Numbered from the stretch's first letter, positions 10,017-18,503 are shown. The stretch: 64,000 bases of DNA from Acidobacteriaceae bacterium KBS 89 (GCA_000381605.1 KB906760.1:420707-484706), one strand, 5' to 3'. Notes: generated by a model from the sequence alone, not told the origin. Made by a program: numbers and translations.

Positions 10017-10195
10017 TTAGTGGATGCGTTCATGGGTGAAGCGGTCGCCGGCCCGCCCAATACGGCAGTGCGGGCAGGAGTGCCTTCGGGGTAGTCGATA
10101 CCCTCCTCGTGCGGGCAGCCGATGACGCGGTCGGTCAACGCTAGATCCTGATCAAACCGATAGTCCGCTCTCCTGAGCGCGCCCGGAGGAACTCG
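10017..10195 (-). pseudogene. remnant of a small Cys-rich gene (GCPHEEGIDYPEG motif)
   Basis: On the minus strand one frame reads RRADYRFDQDLALTD and continues RVIGCPHEEGIDYPEG. A shift of frame then restores SCPHC, GDRFTHERIH and a stop codon at 10017-10019. The combined order GCPHEEGIDYPEG-x-CPxC-x(3,7)-G-x-DRFTHERI resembles a family of short hypothetical proteins with a CPxC pair that I recall from soil bacteria; the function is unknown. At least one indel breaks it and no intact start is visible. Confidence 0.5.
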
Positions 10196-10316
10196 TGCTT
10201 TTCTGTTGAACTTGCGCGGCCGAAGGCCTGCTCAACTTGCATGGAGACACGTCATCCGAGCGAAATCGGTTTCGGTGACCCCACCGATGGTGCAGTCTCT
10301 CGCAATCAGGTTGTAA

Positions 10317-12299
10317 CTACAACGGAAGGCCGACGCGCCGCACCAACCGAGAAAAGCGCGGGTCGGAGCGCAGTGGATCCATGCAGGGATCGATCTTGAG
10401 ATAGGTCAGCCCCTTATCGCGCACATCATAAGATTTTTCCAGCCATGTGAACGCTGCATCCTTTTCACCGAGTCCCGCATAGACCAGCGCGATCTCGTAT
10501 CTCCCGATACCATTTTTCTGAACGTGCTCTTGGAGCCTCGAAATCGTCGCGCGTGCTTCGCCTACTCGCTCCATCCGAGCGTAAACGTTCCCCATATGCC
10601 CTAAAGCGTGTGGTTGATCCCCTAGCTTCTGGAACTCGCCGACCGCTCTTCCATACATTCCTTTCTCCGCGTAGATGACACCTGACTCGAACGGAAACAG
10701 AAACTTAGGAGGATGAGGTTCCAGCAAATGTGCTCGTTGAAGCTGTGAAAGCGCCTCGTCATATTGATGAGCAAAGTAGTAGACGATTCCGGCAGTGTAA
10801 AACGAGCGGCTGGAAACAGGATCGAGCTGAAGAACCAACTGCACCTCCGCAATCGCCTCGGGCAGTCGGCCCACGCGCTCAAGGTAGAAGGCATATGTAG
10901 TGTGGACGGATGCCAGGTTTGGATTGAGTTCAAGCGCTCGCTTGAGCTCCTTCTCCGAAGTGGTCCAATCCCAGCTAAGATCCATCACGGCGTCCGCAAG
11001 CTCGGCATGGCCCTGAGGCAGAGATTCATCCAACTCAATCGCCCTGATCGCTTCGCTCTTCTGTCTCGGAAACGCCTCGGTATACGCCAGCCAACCGGCT
11101 TCACCCATCCAGCCGTACCCATCGGCCAATGCAGCATGCGCCCGTGCGTAGTTGGGATCTTTTTCAATGGCGTCTTCTAAAAAGCCGACGGCCTTCTTCG
11201 GATCTCCCTGGTTCAAAAGGTAAATGCCTTGCAGGTATAAATCGTGAGCCTCCCCGTTGACGGGGCGAGCACGTGCCAAGCGCGCTTGCTCCTGCGGTGT
11301 CACATTGATGCTGATCTCGTCCGCAATTGCTTGTGCCACCTCGCCCTGCAACGCCAGAACGCTGGTCAGGTCGCGTACATAGTTATGGGCCCAGATGTGA
11401 TCATCGGTCCTGGCGTCGATCAACTGGGCGGTGATTCGCACCTGATTACGCTCGCGCACAACGGACCCCTCCACGATCGCATCCACTCCTAACTCGCGGG
11501 CGATCTCAGGCAAGGTCTTCTTCGTACCCTTATAAGTCATCGCCGAGGTCCTGGAGATGACGCGTAACGCAGAAACCTGGCCTAGGTCGGCAATCAATTC
11601 TTCCGTTATACCGTCAGCGAAGTAATCCTGACTCGGATCGCCCGAGAGGTTTTCAAGGGGCAGTATCGCGATGGAGTTAATCTTCGTCGCTCCATTTGAA
11701 TCGGTAGAAAAGCCTTTGAAGCTCGCATAACCGATGATGGCGATGAGGCCTAATCCCAGCAAAACGCTGACTAATACGCGCGACCCGCGACGCGATCTTG
11801 CCTCGGAGAGGCTGAGTGCCCCGCTTATCTCCGCCTTGGGCCTCTCGCCGAACCTTGCCTGAGCGGTGGTTCCTTCCGCGAAAACCGGGATATCGGTTTC
11901 GGCGGATGTCTGAGCCGATGTCTCTTGAGACTCCCATTGAAACTTAGGCACATACGACCCGATTGGAAGTTCGATGCGGACTTCCGTCTTCTTTCCCGAT
12001 TCCTGGTAGTACTGTGCCAGTTTTTTTCGGACTTCGCTGGCTTTGACCCGAACCACCGCGTCATTTGCGGTGTCGTAGCCGATCGGACGCCCGAACATCT
12101 CGGCTCCAATCATCCGCTCGCGCAGGGAATCGAATCGCCCTGCCAGCGCATGCTCAACGATTAATTGGAGAAAGTCCTGGGCACGCTTACTCCCCGCAAA
12201 CGCACGACTCGCCATCACGTCTTTGAGATGATCGCGAACCAAACCGGCCGCTTCCGGACTAGGTTCATCCGGCTTCGAAACTGGATCGGTCGATGACAT
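10317..12299 (-). CDS. membrane-anchored TolB-like/TPR protein with N-terminal regulatory-type domain
   Basis: Three parts are visible. Residues 20-115 form a conserved N-terminal domain ending in RIELPIGSYVPKF, common in acidobacterial proteins of this type. One transmembrane helix lies near 172-194, just after RRGSR. A TolB N-terminal/FlgO-like domain (about 208-330) starts SIAILPLENLSGDPSQDYFADGI in the pattern typical of adenylate-cyclase-like signalling proteins. The rest is a tandem of TPR repeats (345-620). No cyclase or kinase domain is present. The protein probably scaffolds or senses at the membrane, but its partner is unknown. It is divergent from the EAL gene, with an inverted repeat in the shared upstream region. 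Confidence 0.8.
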   Translation of the reverse strand: MSSTDPVSKPDEPSPEAAGLVRDHLKDVMASRAFAGSKRAQDFLQLIVEHALAGRFDSLRERMIGAEMFGRPIGYDTANDAVVRVKASEVRKKLAQYYQESGKKTEVRIELPIGSYVPKFQWESQETSAQTSAETDIPVFAEGTTAQARFGERPKAEISGALSLSEARSRRGSRVLVSVLLGLGLIAIIGYASFKGFSTDSNGATKINSIAILPLENLSGDPSQDYFADGITEELIADLGQVSALRVISRTSAMTYKGTKKTLPEIARELGVDAIVEGSVVRERNQVRITAQLIDARTDDHIWAHNYVRDLTSVLALQGEVAQAIADEISINVTPQEQARLARARPVNGEAHDLYLQGIYLLNQGDPKKAVGFLEDAIEKDPNYARAHAALADGYGWMGEAGWLAYTEAFPRQKSEAIRAIELDESLPQGHAELADAVMDLSWDWTTSEKELKRALELNPNLASVHTTYAFYLERVGRLPEAIAEVQLVLQLDPVSSRSFYTAGIVYYFAHQYDEALSQLQRAHLLEPHPPKFLFPFESGVIYAEKGMYGRAVGEFQKLGDQPHALGHMGNVYARMERVGEARATISRLQEHVQKNGIGRYEIALVYAGLGEKDAAFTWLEKSYDVRDKGLTYLKIDPCMDPLRSDPRFSRLVRRVGLPL

Positions 12300-12343
12300 A
12301 AGCCTCTTAGCTTCTGTTGGAGTGACTTTATCACAGCAAACGT

Positions 12344-12365
12344 CCGTTTGTCGGATAACAAACGG
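12344..12365. promoter_or_regulatory. inverted repeat, possible operator
   Basis: CCGTTTGT (12344-12351) and ACAAACGG (12358-12365) are perfect complements separated by six bases. They lie 45 bp upstream of the TolB/TPR start and 130 bp upstream of the EAL gene. The spacing suits a dimeric regulator or a short hairpin. No cognate regulator is identified. Confidence 0.35.
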
Positions 12366-12495
12366 TCCGCCGCGCCACGCTTAAATCTATGAAAAGACAA
12401 GCACCATCAATTGAGGCCCCAACATACTGTTCCGAACATTCCACGGGGACGAAACCGATGCTTTCATACTCGCAGACAACATCGGAGATGAGTCC

Positions 12496-13164
12496 TTGCA
12501 GACGAACAGCTGTGAAAACTGGATACGATCTCCGTGCCCTCCGTCTGGCTCTAGTGCCCGTTACCACCGCTTCCTTGCGCTCCAACCGATCTTCAATCGC
12601 CGGGGAAAGATCTTCGGCTACGAAGCATTGTCTCGTTCCGGATGGGATAACCGGTTCACTGGAGACTCCGATGCGGCTACGAAGATGATGATCCGCGACT
12701 GGATGGTTCATGGATTGGACGAACTCACAGGTGGCTGTCGAACCTTTCTCAACTGCACACGTGAAGCATTGGTAGGAGGCTTGTTGACACTGCTCCGGCC
12801 TTCGACCGTGCTTGAGCTGCTCGAAACGGTTGAGCCTGACAAAGAGGTCCTGGCTGCCTGCCGCCAAATGAAAGCATTGGGCTATCAGATTGCACTTGAT
12901 GACTTTCGCCATTGCGAAAAGATGGAGGATCTGGTCGCTCTGGCGGACTATATCAAGGTCGATTTTCGGCTCTCGTGTAACGAGGAGCGCAGGGAGATTA
13001 TCCGTCGCCTGAAGACGAGTACCGCGACGCTCGTGGCGGAAAAAATCGAAACAAACGAAGAATTTGAAATGGCTCTGACTGAAGGATTCCGGCTATTTCA
13101 AGGATATTACCTGGGCCGTCCTACGGTCTTTTCGAAGCACAAGGTCTTTCCACTACCAACGTGA
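12496..13164 (+). CDS. EAL-domain protein (cyclic-di-GMP phosphodiesterase-like)
   Basis: Single EAL domain resembling the N-terminal half of EAL-HDOD (YuxH-like) proteins; the HDOD half is absent. Key positions are visible: E43 in YEALSRS, N in FLNCTREAL, E in LELLE, the DD pair in IALDDF, K in YIKVDF, E in AEKIET and Q in FQGYYLG. The DDF is followed by RHCEK instead of the usual GTG-type loop, so activity is uncertain and it may act as a c-di-GMP sensor. The start is taken as the TTG at 12496, preceded by GGAG at 12484-12487 with eight bases between. The frame is open upstream to 12415 with no ATG or GTG. Confidence 0.75.
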   Translation: MQTNSCENWIRSPCPPSGSSARYHRFLALQPIFNRRGKIFGYEALSRSGWDNRFTGDSDAATKMMIRDWMVHGLDELTGGCRTFLNCTREALVGGLLTLLRPSTVLELLETVEPDKEVLAACRQMKALGYQIALDDFRHCEKMEDLVALADYIKVDFRLSCNEERREIIRRLKTSTATLVAEKIETNEEFEMALTEGFRLFQGYYLGRPTVFSKHKVFPLPT

Positions 13165-13286
13165 ACCATCTCCGTCGCCAGCACTAAGTTCGTTCATTCA
13201 CATTCCATGTGAGAAAGCGACGGAGGCGGTGAGGTTGGAAGCTTCGAACTCAGCAACTGGTCGTACTACGAAGGAAAGAGGTGAAC

Positions 13287-13817
13287 ATGCTGGAGCCGAT
13301 GCACATCTTTGACGAAAGAGCGACAACCAATATCTTGACTCAAGAGATGCACAGTCTGTACCTGTTCTCGTTCCTGCTAACTGCTGACAACGATATAGCT
13401 GGGCAATGTTATGTCTGCGGGTTGGGAGAATGTGTCGAAGGAATCAGCGTCTTCATGGATTGGGCACGTTCATGGGCGCGCCAGACCATTCTGAAGCATG
13501 CAATACGGATGATCATGCCTGCGCCAGAGCACATGGATAACTTGTCGTCGATCAGTCTCAAAGGAGCGGCGACATCAGGAAGGAACAACCTCTTCGCCGC
13601 GATTGTCGAACTCAGTGCCTTCGAGCGTTTTGTCTTCGTCATGTCAGTTCTCGAAAAGCAGTCCGACGAAGATTGCTCGGTGCTTCTGGGATGCTCGCGG
13701 CGGGATGTCATGATTGCCCGCGAGTTGGCGTTCCAACGTCTTGCAGACACTGAGGACGCCTACGATCAATACATGTGGGCAGCCCGATCGATTGCACCGG
13801 ATGGATTATTAGCGTAG
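13287..13817 (+). CDS. ECF-sigma-like protein of unknown role
   Basis: The C-terminal half (about 105-160) has the shape of sigma-70 region 4: a hydrophobic helix with AFERFVFVMSVLEK, then CSVLLGCSRRDVMIARELAF, the helix-turn-helix-like stretch. The N-terminal half contains MHSLYLFSFLLTADNDIAGQ and WARSWARQTIL, similar to an acidobacterial family of sigma-like proteins, but a canonical region 2 is not obvious. The ATG at 13287 has GAGG five bases upstream; an in-frame GTG at 13281 is an alternative. It lies 120 bp after the EAL gene and may be cotranscribed. It may be a regulator that has lost core-polymerase binding. Confidence 0.6.
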   Translation: MLEPMHIFDERATTNILTQEMHSLYLFSFLLTADNDIAGQCYVCGLGECVEGISVFMDWARSWARQTILKHAIRMIMPAPEHMDNLSSISLKGAATSGRNNLFAAIVELSAFERFVFVMSVLEKQSDEDCSVLLGCSRRDVMIARELAFQRLADTEDAYDQYMWAARSIAPDGLLA

Positions 13818-13921
13818 CGCGCAATCCCTCACCACGCTCGGAGAGTATTGACCCAAGAAGTAAAACCTTCCCTGAATGTTGACCTACCTTCCTCGCTGGA
13901 GCCAGGTCTCGCTTTTTAGGA
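13818..13921. other. intergenic spacer before repeat element
   Basis: Pyrimidine-rich spacer with no gene. It leads directly into the repeated element that starts at 13922. Confidence 0.4.
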
Positions 13922-14200
13922 GGGGGTACCCCTCCCCCCCTATTACCCGCGCGTAAGCCGTTTATATTCATTGATTTACGCAAGGGGGATTCCTGTAAAA
14001 TATTCATAATAAAATGGTTGCGTCCAAAATATTGCATCGAAACGGGTTAGCGGCCTAAAAGACAAAAGCCCCGCCGGTGCGGGAGCTTTTGTGACCTATA
14101 TATCAAGTATAGCGGTCTGGAGGGAACTAATACGCCAAATGTAACTTGTTTAGGGTCAATGAATTAGATCGTTTTTGGACTTGACATGCGATTTTTGGGC
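13922..14200 (+). repeat. conserved intergenic element, copy 1 (second copy at 60995-61270)
   Basis: Starts with the palindromic GGGGGTACCCC and ends with TTGACATGCGATTTTTGGGC. The copy at 60995 shares, in the same order and at similar spacing, the GGGGGTACCCC start, a CGYGTAAG word, TTAGCGG, a hairpin, TATATATCMAGTATAGCGG, AACTAATACGCCAA and the 20-base end motif (19 of 20 identical). Sequence between these blocks is variable. No ORF is conserved between the copies. This pattern fits a structured RNA, a non-autonomous mobile element or a regulatory module rather than a protein gene. Confidence 0.85.
14062..14092. other. hairpin inside repeat element copy 1
   Basis: ACAAAAGC followed by CCCGC pairs with GCGGG and GCTTTTGT across a CGGT loop with a single bulged base, giving a 13-bp stem. 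The equivalent hairpin in copy 2 has a different sequence but keeps pairing. It could also act as a terminator, since a T-run follows the stem on either strand. Confidence 0.7.
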
Positions 14201-14538
14201 AGAAATTGGCAAAAGAAAAATGCAATCGGAAACAGTCGATAGACCAGTGTGTACATTCGGCTACAACAGCGGGACTCCATTGTGCTTCTGCGACGACATC
14301 TCCTTGTCAATTTATCGCTAAGTCGCTTTTTATCTTATAGATAACTTATGGCAAACGAAGTGCTTTCATTTGTGCGAGTTAGAGCCGCAGCAAACGAACG
14401 GGCCCCAGTATTTTCCTTCTTGCTCGCAATCGTCTCTGGATTCTCAAGAGTTTCGACCTGCTGGCCCAGCGATTTTCGTTGGGGTTGCTTCCTTCGACTC
14501 TGAGTAAGGGAGGCATATCGCTCATCGCAGGAGTCAGC
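14201..14538. other. intergenic before the TadG/TadE operon
   Basis: No gene. The last ten bases hold the AGGAG ribosome-binding site at 14529-14533. The region must carry the promoter of the three-gene pilus-like operon, but no clear -35/-10 pair is seen. Confidence 0.4.
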
Positions 14539-15765
14539 ATGAAATTCAAGGACAAAGAGAGCGGGCAAGTGCTGATCCTAACCGCTTTCTGCATGATCGG
14601 CTTTATAGGCTTCCTTGCTTTGGCCGTCGACGTAGGCGTTCTTTTCCACGCGAGGTGGCAATTGCAGATTGCTGCCGACGCTGCTGCCACTGCTGCCGCC
14701 GTTGAGTATCTCCACAACGGCAACAACCAAGCCTTGGCAATAGCAGCAGGGACCAGTGCTGCCACAGACAACAATGTGAGCGATGGAAACACAATGACGG
14801 CAACCGTGACCGTGAACACGAACGCTATTTCACCCGCGTCGCACAAGGGTTGTTCGGGAAGCACCTGTTTTTTCGAAGCTGTCGTCAGCAAACCGAATCC
14901 CACCATCTTCTACCGCACCTTCTTCTCCCTTTGGAAAGCGAGCGACGGCGGCGCTTTCACTGTGGGCGCCAGAGCGGTGGCTGGAAGTCCTGGCAACGCC
15001 ACTGGCTGCATCTTTCTTACCGCCCCGACAGGTTCGGCCTTTCAAGCCAATGGCAACTACCAGATCAATGCGTCCGGTTGCGGCTTATATGTCAACTCGT
15101 CAAGTGCATCGGCAATGACGGGCAACGGTAACTCAGGGAGTGTGTCAGTTGCCTCCGTGTCAGCTGTGGGATCAACTTCTGGATATTCGGCGAATTTCCC
15201 TGCCGGCACTGTGTTATCCGGCGGAGTGATCCCGCAAACCATCCCTTTTAGTGACATCGCCGCTCCCACGCCGACCGGCTGTGTTGCTCCGAGCGGCGGA
15301 AAGCTCACAGGCACTGCCAATCCTGGTTGCTACAGTGGTAACGTCACCATTGGCACCGTGACGCTGAGCGCGGGGACTTATATCTTCACCGGAAACGTGA
15401 CGGTCAATGGCGCTGTGACCGGGCACAATGTGGTCCTCGACATCAACACCGGTTCATTCACGGTGAAGCCGGGAAATTCTTCAATCGATCTCACGGCTCC
15501 CACTTCTGGAATTTTCAACGGCGTTTCTATCTACCAGCCTCTTTCGAACACCAACACAATCAATCTCCAAGCAGGAAGCGCCACCGGCGCATTCAATGGG
15601 TTCATTGTTGCCCCCGGTGCCCAGTTGTCGATGCAGGACCATGGTGGAAGTGTGACCATCGGTGGATTGATCGTAAACAACATCGACAACGGGCCGGCAG
15701 TTCTGAATTTGTCCGGTTACAACCCGAGTTCGTCCCCACTCAAGGTTGTGAGTCTGGTGGAGTAA
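14539..15765 (+). CDS. TadG-like secreted/pilus-associated protein
   Basis: The N-terminus (MKFKDKESGQVLILTAF, then a hydrophobic segment to about residue 33) matches the TadG-like Flp-pilus assembly domain, including the G-Q-V-L-x-L pattern. The remaining 370 residues are Ser/Thr/Gly/Asn-rich and probably form an extracellular beta-helix-like repeat domain (runs such as GNVTVNGAVTG). The start at 14539 is preferred over an upstream in-frame codon because AGGAG lies five bases upstream. First gene of a three-gene operon with two TadE-like proteins. No Tad ATPase, prepilin peptidase or secretin is nearby, so the complex must be assembled by machinery encoded elsewhere. Confidence 0.8.
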   Translation: MKFKDKESGQVLILTAFCMIGFIGFLALAVDVGVLFHARWQLQIAADAAATAAAVEYLHNGNNQALAIAAGTSAATDNNVSDGNTMTATVTVNTNAISPASHKGCSGSTCFFEAVVSKPNPTIFYRTFFSLWKASDGGAFTVGARAVAGSPGNATGCIFLTAPTGSAFQANGNYQINASGCGLYVNSSSASAMTGNGNSGSVSVASVSAVGSTSGYSANFPAGTVLSGGVIPQTIPFSDIAAPTPTGCVAPSGGKLTGTANPGCYSGNVTIGTVTLSAGTYIFTGNVTVNGAVTGHNVVLDINTGSFTVKPGNSSIDLTAPTSGIFNGVSIYQPLSNTNTINLQAGSATGAFNGFIVAPGAQLSMQDHGGSVTIGGLIVNNIDNGPAVLNLSGYNPSSSPLKVVSLVE

Positions 15766-15775
15766 AGGAGAAGAG

Positions 15776-16231
15776 ATGCTCACCCTGAGACGTGAAGAGG
15801 GACAGGCTCTTGTGGAGACAGCACTCTCCATGGCGCTGTTTATCGTGATGATGCTGGGAGCGGTAGAGTTTGGGCTGATGGCTATCTCTGCTATCGAAGT
15901 CGGCAATGCAGCGAAAGCGGCGGCGCAATATGCCGCCCAAACTCACGTCACAGCGGCGGATTCGGCTGGCATGCTACAGGCAGCGAAAAACGAATACCAC
16001 ACTCCGGCTGCCTTAACCGCGACCAGTGGATACGCATGCACCTGCGCGGGTACAGGCACCACCGTAGTCTGCACGAACAACAGCGTCAGCTCCCCGGCTT
16101 GCCCCGGATCATACATGGAAGTGACCGTCACAATTCAGACGCAGGTGAGTTATACGCCGGGGATTCATATACCAGGGTTAGCTGGTCCCTTCGCGCTTAG
16201 GGGATCAGCAAAGCAGAAGGTGCTCCAATGA
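15776..16231 (+). CDS. TadE-like pseudopilin
   Basis: A short leader is followed by EEGQALVETALSMALFIVMMLGAVEFG, the glycine/glutamate-plus-hydrophobic-helix signature of TadE proteins (E at +5-like position of the mature pilin helix). The C-terminal 90 residues are a Cys-containing (ACTC) extracellular domain. GGAG at 15767 gives a good ribosome-binding site. The stop overlaps the next start by four bases (ATGA), indicating translational coupling. Confidence 0.82.
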   Translation: MLTLRREEGQALVETALSMALFIVMMLGAVEFGLMAISAIEVGNAAKAAAQYAAQTHVTAADSAGMLQAAKNEYHTPAALTATSGYACTCAGTGTTVVCTNNSVSSPACPGSYMEVTVTIQTQVSYTPGIHIPGLAGPFALRGSAKQKVLQ

Positions 16232-16662
16232 GACGGTTGAGAGATCAAGAAGGTGCGACTCTTGTGGAATTCGCGTTGTGTTCTGCCGTTCTCTTCATGT
16301 CTCTGTTCGGTATCTTTGGATTGTGCGGCGCGCTTTATTCCTACAACTTTGTCTCGGATGCCGCCCATGAAGCCACGCGGTATGCCCTCGTCCGTGGCTC
16401 CGCCTGCACTGGTTTTGCGGACTGCAACATAACCTCTGCACAGCTACAAACCTATGTGCGAAACCTTAACTATCCGGCCATCATTCCGAGCAATCTGACA
16501 GCTGTTGCAACGTGGTCGGGCGCCAACAGCCCGAGCAATGCACCCGGCAATATTGTAACCGTGACTGTCACCTACACCTATCCACTGAACATTCCCTTCT
16601 GGCCGCAGTCCGGGACCATCCTCCACCTCAGCAGCACATCGCAGATGACGATCTCCCAGTAG
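16228..16662 (+). CDS. TadE-like pseudopilin, second copy
   Basis: Starts in the ATGA overlap with the preceding gene. DQEGATLVEFALCSAVLFMSLFGIFG is the TadE-type membrane helix with the conserved glutamate. The C-terminal domain is about 100 residues. Two diverged TadE proteins plus one TadG protein suggest a minor-pilin tip complex. It converges with the catalase gene, whose 3' end is 22 bp away; no terminator hairpin is visible in that gap. Confidence 0.82.
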   Translation: MRRLRDQEGATLVEFALCSAVLFMSLFGIFGLCGALYSYNFVSDAAHEATRYALVRGSACTGFADCNITSAQLQTYVRNLNYPAIIPSNLTAVATWSGANSPSNAPGNIVTVTVTYTYPLNIPFWPQSGTILHLSSTSQMTISQ

Positions 16663-16683
16663 TTGATTGGTGCCCGCGTAGAA

Positions 16684-17637
16684 CTAGTGCCCGGCAGCTC
16701 GGCGTCGTCTGCCGGAGAGGAGGTAGACGTTTGCGCGTGGCTCGAAGAGTGGATCGGCGGAGGCTTCGATGCCATCGACTCGAGGGATGGGGTCGAAGAT
16801 GAGGCGTTGCTGCTCGGCGGGGTTGTCGGGGGCGATTGCGGTCAATGCGATTTCGCCGAGGGTGAGCTGAGGGCGATCTTCGGGCCAGCGGACTGTGGCG
16901 TCGTCCGTGGTGTCGCCGTCTTTGGCGAGTTGGATGACGATGCGAAATTTTACCGGGTCCCTGGCGACACGATCTTTGAGTTCGTCGAAGAGGAAGTCTG
17001 GGGACTTTGCCGCTGCGGCTGCGTCGTCGAGGTATTCGTTGCCCGCCACGGGGAGTATGCGATAGCGGCCGTATTGGCTGGCGCCGCCGGCGTTGATGAA
17101 TTTGAAGGCAGAGACGGCGAAGAACGACTCCTTGGCGAAGCTCGTTGGGATGGGCTTGGGGGCTTGGACGAACGCGAGGGCTGCGGGATGGGCGCCGAGG
17201 AACTGTTCGATGGCGTTTGGGTGCGGTCCGGCTGGGTCGGTCGCGATGAGGGCGTTGAGAAATTCCAGGAATTCTTCTGCGGTGCGCGAGGGGAAGGTGT
17301 CGACGGAGTGGGCGACGATGTCGGTGTGGACATGCTCGTCGAGGTGGAAGCGGATGGCGCAGCCGCGAGGGCTTGCGTTCTGCTGATCGTTATCAGCAAC
17401 GGTCGGAATTCCGGCGAAGTTGGAGAGGCGCACGGTGATGGGAGTGGAGGGGCGCTGGATATGCGGTGCGCGGGTCAGTGAGGTGGCTTCCTTCGAAGGT
17501 GTAAACGCGCCCGTGAGGAGGATGCCTTTTGCGTGTGCGGGCCGGAAGCCTGGATGAACTCCGCCGTCCGCTTTGTCGAATGCTGCGACGACGTCGCGGC
17601 TAAGGTTTAATAGCTTTTCGTCGGTAGTCAGGGGCAT
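16684..17637 (-). CDS. SrpA-type small catalase/peroxidase
   Basis: Member of the catalase-related peroxidase (SrpA) family. H35 in GFRPAHAKG is the distal histidine, SNFAGIPTVADND gives the distal Asn region, and Y305 in NVYLLSGRRR occupies the proximal heme-ligand position. Length of 317 residues is about two-thirds of a classical catalase because the C-terminal wrapping and flavodoxin-like parts are absent, which is normal in this family. Probable function is peroxide detoxification. No signal peptide, so likely cytoplasmic. Confidence 0.88.
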   Translation of the reverse strand: MPLTTDEKLLNLSRDVVAAFDKADGGVHPGFRPAHAKGILLTGAFTPSKEATSLTRAPHIQRPSTPITVRLSNFAGIPTVADNDQQNASPRGCAIRFHLDEHVHTDIVAHSVDTFPSRTAEEFLEFLNALIATDPAGPHPNAIEQFLGAHPAALAFVQAPKPIPTSFAKESFFAVSAFKFINAGGASQYGRYRILPVAGNEYLDDAAAAAKSPDFLFDELKDRVARDPVKFRIVIQLAKDGDTTDDATVRWPEDRPQLTLGEIALTAIAPDNPAEQQRLIFDPIPRVDGIEASADPLFEPRANVYLLSGRRRRAAGH

Positions 17638-17755
17638 GGCTGGATCTCCGTAATTTGATTTTGATTCGAATGTACCTGTCAGATGCGCGTGTCTTCATTA
17701 CGGGAGCAGAAAAAGCGCTATTGCCGGTTAGCCGAGGTTCTTATCGCCTCAAACG

Positions 17756-17783
17756 AAAAGGCCCTGCCGAAGCAGAGCCTTTT
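17756..17783 (-). terminator. rho-independent terminator of rplU-rpmA
   Basis: On the minus strand AAAAGGCTCTGC, a TTCG tetraloop and GCAGGGCCTTTT form a 12-bp stem with one G-U pair ending in T residues, 19 bp after the rpmA stop. Confidence 0.85.
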
Positions 17784-17801
17784 GGCGAAACAGAAGCCTG
17801 G

Positions 17802-18077
17802 TTAGACCGGGATCGAGGTGAGTTCGGCTGGGTCGACGTTGACGAAGCGGCCATGCTGTCCCTTGTTCTGGAAGCGGACGATGCCGTCTACCTTGGCGAA
17901 GAGGGTATCGTCTTTGCCGCGGCCTACGTTGGCGCCGGGCTTGAGCGGGGTGCCGCGCTGACGGACGATGATGCCTCCACCGAGGATCGTCTGACCGCCG
18001 AATACCTTGACTCCGAGCCGCTGGGCGTTTGAGTCGCGGCCGTTTTTGGAAGAACCTAAACCTTTTTTATGTGCCAT
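17802..18077 (-). CDS. rpmA: 50S ribosomal protein L27
   Basis: Component of the large ribosomal subunit near the peptidyl-transferase centre. The N-terminus MAHKKGLGSSKNGRDS, then KVFGGQ, GGIIVRQRGT and GRGKDDTLFA are diagnostic for L27. The mature-type start (AHKKG) has no cleavable Firmicutes-like extension. It follows rplU by 90 bp on the same strand, the usual L21-L27 pair, and ends at a hairpin terminator. Confidence 0.98.
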   Translation of the reverse strand: MAHKKGLGSSKNGRDSNAQRLGVKVFGGQTILGGGIIVRQRGTPLKPGANVGRGKDDTLFAKVDGIVRFQNKGQHGRFVNVDPAELTSIPV

Positions 18078-18167
18078 TCGATTGCCTCTTTCGCGCGGCC
18101 CTCATGGGCTTGTGCGCTGATCGTGAATCTTAGAACTCAAAAACTAAAACTTTGCTGAGAAGCGCTT

Positions 18168-18503
18168 TTACTTTGCCGCTTCTTCCTTGAAGCTCTTGCC
18201 ATTGACGAGGATCTCGTTGATCTTGACCTCGACGAAGTTCTGGCGGTGTCCCTGCATCTTCTTGTACTGCTTCTTACGCTTGAGCTTGAAGACGAGGATT
18301 TTGTCGCCGCGGCCTTCGCCGACGACCGAGGCGAGAACCTTGGCGCCCTTGAGGTCGGACTCGAACTTGCCTTCTTCGCCGCTGACGGCGAGGACGTCGG
18401 AGAACTCGAGCTGGCCGTTTTCGTGGGCGGTGGTTTCGATCTTTAACTTCTCGCCTGGGGAGACCAGGTACTGTTTGCCGCCGGTGCGGATGACTGCGTA
18501 CAT
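18168..18503 (-). CDS. rplU: 50S ribosomal protein L21
   Basis: Large-subunit protein binding 23S rRNA. MYAVIRTGGKQYLVSPGE at the N-terminus and KKMQGHRQ near the C-terminus are L21 signatures. The ATG at 18503 gives 111 residues, normal for the family; an upstream in-frame ATG (18593) would add 30 non-conserved residues. First gene of the rplU-rpmA transcript. Confidence 0.98.
   Translation of the reverse strand: MYAVIRTGGKQYLVSPGEKLKIETTAHENGQLEFSDVLAVSGEEGKFESDLKGAKVLASVVGEGRGDKILVFKLKRKKQYKKMQGHRQNFVEVKINEILVNGKSFKEEAAK

Noticed and set aside
16663..17481. 272-codon open frame antisense to the catalase
   Set aside because: The minus-strand catalase has clear catalytic motifs; the plus-strand product is an acidic shadow.
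17655..18032. Plus-strand open frame over rpmA
   Set aside because: rpmA on the minus strand is unmistakable.
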